Assembly: GCA_017409825.1 (NCBI GenBank)
Contig: JAFQRZ010000018.1
Location: 1-64,000, forward strand
Reading direction: 5' to 3'
Source of the DNA: Agathobacter sp.
Lineage (GTDB): Bacteria; Bacillota; Clostridia; Lachnospirales; Lachnospiraceae
DNA: 64,000 bases
Each line of letters begins with the position of its first letter. The first letter of the stretch is position 1. The notes beneath the pieces are model-generated. The model made no database searches. It was not told the DNA's origin and saw nothing but the letters and a program-made list of their open reading frames with translations. Both the position numbers and the translations under genes were made by a program. Below are positions 51,956 to 58,690 of the stretch, piece after piece.

Positions 51956-53021
51956 CCTCTTCCTCCATTTCTAAAGAAAAACCAAATACAGCACCACCTT
52001 CTGGTCTGTTTTTTGCATATATTTCTCCACCATGGGCTTTGATAATGGTAGAACAAACAGATAGACCAATTCCCATATTATTACGTGTACCATCTGTTGG
52101 TGTATTTTCTCTTTCGATATAGCCACTAAATATCTTAGCTAGTTTTTCCTCTGGAATACCACAGCCATTATCTAGCACCTCGAAAATCGCTTTGTTTTCT
52201 TCTTCCCTCACAACTAATTGCAACTCTGTCATACCTTCCGCGTGAATCAATGCATTTTCCAAAATATTAATCAAGACCTGTTCGATCAGCATTGGATCCA
52301 TTGGGATACTAATAAACTCATCCGGAATTTCAACCTTCACCTCTTGTTCTGGATAATGCTTGTTAAACTTCACAATAACTGCATCGATTAACTCATCCAA
52401 AACGGTTGGCTCTTTTGCAACATGTGCAACTCCATCATCAATTCGTGTTACGGACAGGAGATTTTCCACCATACGAATCAGCCACTGGGAGTCCTCGTGA
52501 ATCTCTTTTAAGAGCTTCACCTGTCGTTCTTTACTAAGCGAATCATAATTTTCCAAGATAACCGAAGTTGAACCATAAATGGATGTCAACGGGGTACGCA
52601 AATCATGCGAAACAGCACGAAGCAGATTGCCTCGCATTCGCTCCTTCTCGCTTTCTGCTTTGATTTTTTCCTGTTGCTTAATCTGCGTTGTTAGTGTACT
52701 TGTCATAATGGCAATCACGAGCATAACCAATGCCGCAAACATATTCACAGGTGTAATAAAGTCAATTTCAAAATATGGTGCCGTAAACGTAAAGTTTACC
52801 AGCATAACGCCTATCAAGGATGCTACTACACCCCAAACATAGCCCTCTGTTCGTAAGGACACGAAGAACACCCCCAACACGAACAACGTTGGAACCAGTG
52901 TATCCGTATCAAATACGAACTGCATATAATAACTAAGGAAGTAGGTCAGTACAAGTATAAACACCGTAAAGAACAAATCCTTTATAATCTGCTTATATTT
53001 TGCCATAGCTACTTCCTCCAA
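51948..53021 (-). CDS. Sensor histidine kinase, truncated-type KdpD
   Basis: A 357-residue kinase with DUF4118, the four-helix membrane domain of KdpD (about 15-115), then HisKA with RAVSHDLRTPLTSIYG (His about 140) and HATPase_c (NILENALIHA, VLDNGCGIPEEKL, GIGLSVCSTIIKAHGG). The N-terminal KdpD and universal-stress domains of full KdpD are absent, as in several Firmicute short forms, so the potassium/c-di-AMP input described for full KdpD may not apply. Confidence 0.88.
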   Translation of the reverse strand: MEEVAMAKYKQIIKDLFFTVFILVLTYFLSYYMQFVFDTDTLVPTLFVLGVFFVSLRTEGYVWGVVASLIGVMLVNFTFTAPYFEIDFITPVNMFAALVMLVIAIMTSTLTTQIKQQEKIKAESEKERMRGNLLRAVSHDLRTPLTSIYGSTSVILENYDSLSKERQVKLLKEIHEDSQWLIRMVENLLSVTRIDDGVAHVAKEPTVLDELIDAVIVKFNKHYPEQEVKVEIPDEFISIPMDPMLIEQVLINILENALIHAEGMTELQLVVREEENKAIFEVLDNGCGIPEEKLAKIFSGYIERENTPTDGTRNNMGIGLSVCSTIIKAHGGEIYAKNRPEGGAVFGFSLEMEEEDE

Positions 53022-53030
53022 ATTTACTAA

Positions 53031-53071
53031 AATATGGGTATGATTTATATAAAAATAACCATACCCATATT
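53031..53071. promoter_or_regulatory. Perfect 12-bp inverted repeat before the KdpD-like gene
   Basis: AATATGGGTATG (53031-53042) and CATACCCATATT (53060-53071) are exact complements 10 bp upstream of the kinase start codon. The 17-bp AT-rich centre could hold a -10 element. It may be an operator or a leader hairpin. Confidence 0.55.
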
Positions 53072-53135
53072 ACTATACCTATGATTTTTTTCTTCGTCAA
53101 CGGAGTTAAACACTTCTTTACTGCTTCTTAACCGA

Positions 53136-53609
53136 CTATTTTATCTCAAATTCAACCGCAAGCGCGTAGTTTCTGCCAACACCTTCTTTATCCCATTCTT
53201 GCCACACTTCCTGCACAAATCGGTAACGTCCTTTCGGCAACCGTCCCAATCCTGCCCAGCCATAGGTTTTCTGTTGTGGTGCTTTATTGGAAACAATGTA
53301 TGCAATATCGGGGTAAGTCAGATTATTAGCTTTCGGTATAAGTCTATACCATCCATCCTCCCGCCAAATCTCAAATTGATGATAAGTCCCATATCGCATT
53401 GAGGTTTCTCCTGTATAAGCATATTCAACAGTAATGGTTTTTTCCTTTTGGGAAAGCTCAACCATTTTCAGGGTCCCCATCGGGAAATCATTCACAACAT
53501 TGTAGTCTGACTTTTCGCCAATTTCTGGAGCTGTCAAAATCAGATATCCTGCAATAACTGCTAAGCCAAGCACTACTATCAGAATGCCTAATATCCACTT
53601 TTTCTTCAC
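53136..53609 (-). CDS. Membrane-anchored Ig-like (Big-type) domain protein
   Basis: A 157-residue protein starting at GTG (53609), chosen because GGAGGGGGG precedes it and the longer frame from 53690 overlaps the serpin gene. The N-terminus KKKWILGILIVVLGLAVIAGY is a signal anchor. The extracellular beta domain has ITVEYAYTGETSMRYGTYHQFEIW and WAGLGRLPKGRYRFVQEVW, like immunoglobulin-like domains of secreted Firmicute proteins. It is the last gene of the sigma/anti-sigma/serpin operon, perhaps part of the same envelope-stress response. Confidence 0.7.
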   Translation of the reverse strand: MKKKWILGILIVVLGLAVIAGYLILTAPEIGEKSDYNVVNDFPMGTLKMVELSQKEKTITVEYAYTGETSMRYGTYHQFEIWREDGWYRLIPKANNLTYPDIAYIVSNKAPQQKTYGWAGLGRLPKGRYRFVQEVWQEWDKEGVGRNYALAVEFEIK

Positions 53610-53638
53610 ACTAATTCCCCCCTCCGCAAAAAATGAAA

Positions 53639-54961
53639 CTATTCTACCGAATTTACCACACCGATAAACATTGGCTGATTGTTTTCGCAATCAATTATCA
53701 TATACAGGAATGGGCGGTCTAACCGAACTTCATGGCTTTCATCATAAAATCCCATGCCTTCGTCTGCCGCTTCAACAACCGTGGCTGCACCAGCCTTAGT
53801 ACCTACTGGGGATACCTCGATGAATGTTTTATGCAAGACTCTAGTAATATAAACATTCCCCCTGGTCGAAGTCACCATGTTAGAAAAATCCGCCTTGCTT
53901 TCATCAAACGCATCCATCATTCCCATCTCTTTTAACAACGCACTCATCTCCACCTTGTATTCGTACGAAAATTGTGGGATGTATGCATTTACCATAGCAT
54001 TCTGCGGATTAGAAAGCAAGCTCTGTAACTGTTCTCCAGATAAAGACTTCACATATTCCGCAATCGATATCCCTTCGTTTGGAAGCAACGCTACAAATGC
54101 ATAATTTCTGTCCTTGTAATACTTGATAAAGCCTTTTGCCATCTCATCCGTCAAGTACAAACTCTCGTCTGAGTGCATCATATCTACCGTTTGCTTTTTT
54201 CCAGCAGCCGTGGTAAACTCCGCATTTTTCCAAATCTGGATGCTATCATATTTCTCTTCCCACTCGGCCTCAAACACTAATGCATTGATGAGATACATGA
54301 CCGCATCTGGCGGAATCTTGTCTAAGATGTTCGGAATCATACCATCTGTCTTCTTCGACACCCAATCATTGATACTAAGTAATGTAGCACTATTGAAAGC
54401 TGTTTCATAGAGTTCTGCCCCATAAAACTCTTCATTAAACTGTAAAAATGCTTCATTCACGGTAACACGCTCATCATTCGTAAACCAGATGGAATTCGCC
54501 ATTTTCACTTCATCGGAAAGTTTTTCTAAACACTTATTATTGTAAACATGTAAGTTCGCTCTAGAAACGCCAAACATCGTTTCCATCTGAGATAACGTTT
54601 CTCCCTCTGCTCCAAAAGAGGTCATTCCTAAGGCACTCAGTACAGAGACCGGAGAAATCAAGATATTCGTATCCGATTCGCCCCATACAGAAATATTCTC
54701 TTCCAGCAATCGCAAGGAAAAATCCGCTAATGCGGTATTTGTCGCTTCTTCGTCGTATCCATCAAATGCAATCACCGAATTATCAAAGCAATATTTCTCT
54801 AGGGTTCTATCATTCTCATATAAACTCTTAGTTGCACTATCCTTCTGCCCTTTTAATGGCAGGTCTTTTCCAAACCCATGATTACAGGCGGCAAGGGAAA
54901 AGGCTAGACAAAGCACAAGACCAAGTGCAATCATTCGCTTGTTTAAAAAGCACTTCTTCAT
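53639..54961 (-). CDS. Serpin-family lipoprotein (serine protease inhibitor)
   Basis: A 440-residue serpin with lipoprotein signal peptide (lipobox SLAAC, followed by NHGFG). Start chosen at 54961 (MKKCFLNKRM), with GAGGGGG upstream; the frame extends 10 codons further. Serpin fold landmarks are SVLSALGMTSFGAEGETLSQM, MANSIWFTN, WVSKKTDGMIPNIL, YLINALVFEAEWEEKYD and FLYMIIDCENNQPMFIG. The hinge is VGTKAGAATVVEAAD. The small-residue hinge suggests an inhibitory serpin that traps proteases at the cell surface. It is co-transcribed with ECF sigma and membrane anti-sigma-like genes. Confidence 0.92.
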   Translation of the reverse strand: MKKCFLNKRMIALGLVLCLAFSLAACNHGFGKDLPLKGQKDSATKSLYENDRTLEKYCFDNSVIAFDGYDEEATNTALADFSLRLLEENISVWGESDTNILISPVSVLSALGMTSFGAEGETLSQMETMFGVSRANLHVYNNKCLEKLSDEVKMANSIWFTNDERVTVNEAFLQFNEEFYGAELYETAFNSATLLSINDWVSKKTDGMIPNILDKIPPDAVMYLINALVFEAEWEEKYDSIQIWKNAEFTTAAGKKQTVDMMHSDESLYLTDEMAKGFIKYYKDRNYAFVALLPNEGISIAEYVKSLSGEQLQSLLSNPQNAMVNAYIPQFSYEYKVEMSALLKEMGMMDAFDESKADFSNMVTSTRGNVYITRVLHKTFIEVSPVGTKAGAATVVEAADEGMGFYDESHEVRLDRPFLYMIIDCENNQPMFIGVVNSVE

Positions 54962-54983
54962 AGTACGTACCCCCTCACTATAA

Positions 54984-56051
54984 CTATTCACTTGTTTTCA
55001 AAATATCTACTACAGCTTCATAAATTTTTTCATCAATCTTTACGCACACCTGATCCAATCCATAATAGGAAACGTAGCCATCCCTGAGTAGCAGGAAATG
55101 TAGCGGAACATCTTCTTTTGTTGTGATATAGAGATGATATACTGCTTCCGCCTTTGCATTTGTGGAAATATTCTTTTTCAAGACAAATTTATTTTCACCA
55201 TAGGAAGCCAAGAATTTGTCAAAAATTTCCCTATGTTCGTCTGAGATAGTCGTTGGTTCTTGCTTTGTTTGATACTGTTTTTCCCACTCTTCTCCTGTCA
55301 AATAAGAAACCTGCTTAAATTCTTCCTCCATACCCAATCGGTCTGCCAGCAGCTCCCAGCCTCTACCTAATGTAATGCCATTATTATGCACAAAGGTTTC
55401 TACAACTCCATCTTCATACACGGTACAAAGCATGAATTCTGGATTTATCCCTTTTACTTCATAAAATTCTGCTTCAATGCTTCCAGCGAATTCTACGTAG
55501 CCATCTTTCGATGTCCACTCATCAATCAGCCCAGTGGAAGTGCACACATAATCACCAACTACATCCTTCGTCATATAATCACAGGTCTGCACATAGCATC
55601 GGCCTTCATAAATAAAGAACCCTATCATATCACTGGCTAGACCATTTTCTTTTTTTAAATTTACATTTAATGCAGGAATTGTAATTGCACTTTCTTCCGC
55701 CTCTGCATCTATACCATCTGAAATGTTGCCATCAAGCAGGTCTTTTACTTCCTCATTCTCCATATCCTCGTCTGCATCATTTTTCAGCCCCGCCTCTGCA
55801 TCTTTTGATTCTACATTCACAAACCCTATACTAAAGATGTCTTTTTCCAAACCTAAATTCCACACTGCTCCGGCGACAAAAAAAACACATACACTTGCCG
55901 CTAATGCCGTCCATTTTTTCCAAGAATATATTTTCTTAGGTATTTCTTTTTCTACTACACCACCACGCAGCTCTTCTACTTCTTCTATCAACGCATCATC
56001 CAAAAGATTCAAGGCGTCATGGATGATTTCACTTCTATTTTCCTCTCTCAT
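54984..56051 (-). CDS. Membrane anti-sigma-like regulator
   Basis: A 355-residue protein starting at 56051 (MREENRSEIIHDALNLL), with AGGAGGG before it. The ATG overlaps the sigma-factor stop by 4 bp, the usual coupling of ECF sigma and anti-sigma genes. A cytoplasmic acidic N-terminus (about 1-40) precedes one membrane helix (about 48-68). The large extracellular domain is not recognised. The likely role is to hold the sigma factor inactive until an envelope signal; this rests on context and topology. Confidence 0.75.
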   Translation of the reverse strand: MREENRSEIIHDALNLLDDALIEEVEELRGGVVEKEIPKKIYSWKKWTALAASVCVFFVAGAVWNLGLEKDIFSIGFVNVESKDAEAGLKNDADEDMENEEVKDLLDGNISDGIDAEAEESAITIPALNVNLKKENGLASDMIGFFIYEGRCYVQTCDYMTKDVVGDYVCTSTGLIDEWTSKDGYVEFAGSIEAEFYEVKGINPEFMLCTVYEDGVVETFVHNNGITLGRGWELLADRLGMEEEFKQVSYLTGEEWEKQYQTKQEPTTISDEHREIFDKFLASYGENKFVLKKNISTNAKAEAVYHLYITTKEDVPLHFLLLRDGYVSYYGLDQVCVKIDEKIYEAVVDILKTSE

Positions 56052-56614
56052 ATATAGTATCCCTCCTGTTCCAGATAGGTTTTTAAACCACATCTCGTAC
56101 GGTACAGCATGCTCTTCGCCTTCGATTCACTCATGCCACAATACTTCGCCACATCCTTCAGTGAATCCAAGAAGAAATATCTACCAATAAACAGTGCTCT
56201 TGCTTCAGCAGAAATAGTTTTTAAATAGCCATTGATTGCTTTCGCCAATTCCTCTGCTTCGAGCTGTTCGTCCGTAGTGCGACCGTTCGAAACCACATCG
56301 TCCAATTCCGATAGAGAAAATGTGTATTCGGACGGAATACGCTTGTCCCTACTCTTTTTACGCAGAACATCAATCGCTACTCGACGCGTAATTTTCGCCA
56401 AAAAAGTAGACAATACACTTGGTCTATGTGGAGGCATAGACTTCCATGCGTACATATATGTATCATTGACCGTCTCCAGACTGTCTTCCATATCCGTCAA
56501 AATATTATATGCGATTTTCGTAAGATATCTGCCATACTTGGACTGCGTTTCCGCTACCGCAGACTCATCCCTGTTCCAATACAGCTCCACAATTCTCTCA
56601 TCCGTCATGGACAT
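56048..56614 (-). CDS. ECF-type RNA polymerase sigma factor
   Basis: A 188-residue sigma-70 family protein with region 2 (ETQSKYGRYLTKIAYNILTDMEDSLETVNDTYM; core-binding LAKITRRVAIDVLRKKSRDKR) and region 4 (RYFFLDSLKDVAKYCGMSESKAKSMLYRTRCGLKTYL). It drives the downstream anti-sigma, serpin and Ig-like genes and probably itself. SD AGAGGAG precedes ATG. Confidence 0.92.
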   Translation of the reverse strand: MSMTDERIVELYWNRDESAVAETQSKYGRYLTKIAYNILTDMEDSLETVNDTYMYAWKSMPPHRPSVLSTFLAKITRRVAIDVLRKKSRDKRIPSEYTFSLSELDDVVSNGRTTDEQLEAEELAKAINGYLKTISAEARALFIGRYFFLDSLKDVAKYCGMSESKAKSMLYRTRCGLKTYLEQEGYYI

Positions 56615-56659
56615 TTCTCCTCTTTCACTATAGGTCCCTATACCATATATCTCGTTAAA

Positions 56660-57154
56660 TTATGGGGATGGTTTTATTTTTTTTAAATCATCTAGTAATT
56701 CTGGTGTTGCTGCATTTGAACTAGAAATAACACTTCTTCCCAGCTTTGCTTCTAACTCTTTTCTCGCATTACCTGCAATTTCTTCTAATCTGTCTTTACC
56801 AACCTTTGCCAACCATAGTTTAAATGGTTCTGCTTTTTTTGATGGAATAGATTGGATAATTCGAAGAAGTTCTTCTGCATTTGCGACATCTGTTAAATAG
56901 CTTTTTCCGTCCTTAGGTGATTTTAATTTCAGTTGGTTACAATTTGTAACCAACTCATTGCCTTCTTTTATCATCCTGTGTTTTGTTACTTTCCAATAAT
57001 TTTTGGCAGCATTGTAATCCACTGCATCTGTAAGCGCCCCAACTACATCCACAATCGAAAAATACCATTCTTCATTTTCAGCATCCCATACTGATCTAAT
57101 TTCTTGATTTTCAAATAATAGTAATTTTTTGTTATTTATCTCTGACATGTTCAC
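56660..57154 (-). CDS. Bro-N domain (phage antirepressor-like) protein
   Basis: A 164-residue protein with a Bro-N domain: IRSVWDAENEEWYFSIVDVVGALTD (about 17-41), YWKVTKHRM, YLTDVANAEELLRIIQSIPS and a C-terminal Lys/Glu helix. Bro-N proteins are typical of phages and mobile elements, where they act as DNA-binding antirepressors, and also occur as stand-alone chromosomal genes. Its start overlaps the HTH gene by 23 bp, so the two are a translationally coupled pair, perhaps toxin-antitoxin-like or a phage remnant. Confidence 0.8.
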   Translation of the reverse strand: MNMSEINNKKLLLFENQEIRSVWDAENEEWYFSIVDVVGALTDAVDYNAAKNYWKVTKHRMIKEGNELVTNCNQLKLKSPKDGKSYLTDVANAEELLRIIQSIPSKKAEPFKLWLAKVGKDRLEEIAGNARKELEAKLGRSVISSSNAATPELLDDLKKIKPSP

Positions 57155-57362
57155 CCCTACCTTCCTTTATCTCCATCAATTCCTCGTACTTTAACATATA
57201 CGCCAATAACCTTGGCACATACTCTGGCGGCGTACGTCTTCCAGCCTCCCAGTCTTCAAGTGTACGAATCGGAATTCCAGTATACTCTGAAAATTCCCTT
57301 CTATTCATTCCTATACTTCCCCTAAGTTCTTTAATTCTATTTGCTGCATTCATATAATACAC
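57132..57362 (-). CDS. Small helix-turn-helix protein (XRE/antitoxin-like)
   Basis: A 76-residue protein with one HTH: GMNRREFSEYTGIPIRTLEDWEAGRRTPPEYV (about 18-49), then a short helix. The pattern is that of HigA/MqsA-type antitoxins and small regulators that read their own operator. It is the first gene of a pair with the Bro-N protein. No clear RelE-type toxin lies beside it. Confidence 0.8.
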   Translation of the reverse strand: MYYMNAANRIKELRGSIGMNRREFSEYTGIPIRTLEDWEAGRRTPPEYVPRLLAYMLKYEELMEIKEGRGEHVRDK

Positions 57363-57447
57363 CCCAACTTATTTTTCTACATTATAACACATACAGGTAA
57401 GTAACGCAATGCGTGGTTTGTGTGAATTCAATATAAAAGGAGTGGCC

Positions 57448-57610
57448 TAAGCCACTCCCATCATTTTTAATATCCAATACCCTAACCCCAGCACCCAGCT
57501 AGAGAAAATCCCATACAAAATCACTGGTCCAGCAATTCGGAATATCTGACAGCCTATACCAAACACCTGTCCCTCCCATTCTGTCAAGCATAGTACAAAA
57601 ATATATATTC
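57448..57610 (-). pseudogene. C-terminal remnant of a membrane protein
   Basis: The minus strand encodes a stop-terminated hydrophobic tail (GCQIFRIAGPVILYGIFSSW, then VLGLGYWILKMMGVA-stop) but no N-terminal part. It begins abruptly near the group II intron remnant upstream, suggesting the intron or a deletion broke the gene. Family not recognised. Confidence 0.6.
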
Positions 57611-57639
57611 AGAAAACTGAAAGTTTCAAGTGTTAGACA

Positions 57640-57756
57640 AATTGGAATTTGACGCTCCATCAGTCGAGTAGACTAATGCCTCACAACATTAGCCCCTCAC
57701 AGAACCGCACGTGCGGCTTTCCCACATACGGCTCCTCATAACAACATTCTTTTCTA
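57640..57756 (-). mobile_element. Group II intron 3' remnant (domains V and VI)
   Basis: Minus strand GAGCCGTATGTGGGAAAGCC then GCACGTGCGGTTC is a domain V stem with its GAAA-type loop and AGC triad region. It is followed by a domain VI-like stem (CTAATGTTGTGAGGCATTAG) and an end near CTACTCGAC. The upstream reading frame is the tail of the intron-encoded protein. The 5' part of the intron is absent. Confidence 0.8.
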
Positions 57757-57905
57757 GAATAACTTAACATATATCTTTGGCTTTGCTAACGGATACACTT
57801 TCAACATCTCAATATAGCCATCCCATGTATAACTCTGTTTGTGGCTTCTTCGATTAAGAACCTTAAATAAATATCGTTGTACAAAATGTAGAAATGCTCC
57901 TACTT
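57754..57905 (-). pseudogene. C-terminal fragment of group II intron reverse transcriptase/maturase
   Basis: About 49 codons on the minus strand, reading FVQRYLFKVLNRRSHKQSYT, WDGYIEMLKVYPLAKPKIYV, KLF-stop. The NRRS..Q.YTW..Y..ML...PLAKP pattern is the maturase/DNA-binding end of group II intron proteins. The frame is cut off at a stop codon near 57905, so nothing functional remains. Confidence 0.8.
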
Positions 57906-57941
57906 AAATGAATTGAATTATAATTTTACTGTACACAATTT

Positions 57942-58607
57942 CTACTCGTCCCAACTAAAATTTTCTTTTCCAGCCCCTAATTCAAAATGATATTTCACAA
58001 GTCCAATATCAGCACCACTAAAGATACTTTCTTTGTTTGCAGTGATTACTACCTTGCTTCCTACCCCCCTTATAGTGAACTCCTGCTTATTAAGTGCAGT
58101 AGGGGCTAACAGTGCTGCATTCACTCCATCTATAAACCATGCTGGAATTTCACCTATATAACTTGCCACATCTTCATATGTTTTTGATTTGTGTGGAACT
58201 CCTTGTGTTGCACCATATCCTACACCTATTACACCAATAACTTTTTTACCATTTGATTTTTTATTTAACTTTCCTCTGTTGAATGTTCCTCCAACCCACC
58301 ATGTATTGAGTCCAAGTGTCTGAGCATAAAGCATTATATCCGCACCACACTTACCAAGATTTTCATCCAATTCTGGTGTGTCATTTCCTTGTAGCACAAA
58401 GAAATTTTGAACACCCTTGGCTAAAATCAATTTGATTAGAGAATTAAAAGCCGATGTATCATTTATTCTAAGTTCTACTGCAACACCATACTTTTCATTA
58501 TTCTCTTTCACACGCGTATTCAATTTCTGGACAATATCTTCTGGCATTGACTTATCCAGATACTTACGTACCATATGCCTTGCTTTCATTGCTTCTCTTA
58601 AATCCAT
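57942..58607 (-). CDS. Nitroreductase-family protein
   Basis: A 221-residue flavoprotein of the nitroreductase superfamily. The N-terminal MDLREAMKARHMVRKYLDK carries the family's FMN-contacting Arg pair, and GADIMLYAQTLGLNTWWVGGTFNRG (about 107-131) and IGVIGVGYGATQG follow. A second repeat, WFIDGVNAALLAPTALNKQEF, suggests the two-repeat TM1586-type fold. It probably reduces nitro compounds or quinones with NAD(P)H. It is a single-gene unit between the intron remnant and the GH3 terminator. Confidence 0.85.
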   Translation of the reverse strand: MDLREAMKARHMVRKYLDKSMPEDIVQKLNTRVKENNEKYGVAVELRINDTSAFNSLIKLILAKGVQNFFVLQGNDTPELDENLGKCGADIMLYAQTLGLNTWWVGGTFNRGKLNKKSNGKKVIGVIGVGYGATQGVPHKSKTYEDVASYIGEIPAWFIDGVNAALLAPTALNKQEFTIRGVGSKVVITANKESIFSGADIGLVKYHFELGAGKENFSWDE

Positions 58608-58637
58608 ATCTAAAACCTCCTAAAACAGTTTTTTAAA

Positions 58638-58676
58638 AAGAATCCCCCAGCTTTATATTTAGCTGGGAGATTCTTA
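58638..58676 (-). terminator. Terminator of the glycosidase operon
   Basis: AAGAATCCCCCAGCT / AGCTGGGAGATTCTT with a short AT loop, 15 bp beyond the GH3 stop. The arms pair over about 14 bp with one bulge. Confidence 0.75.
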
Positions 58677-58690
58677 GGGAAATATAGGAA

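Noticed and set aside
56640-56655. TACCATATATCTCG before the ECF sigma gene as another operator copy
   Set aside because: Only one half-site matches and the spacing to a -10 does not fit.
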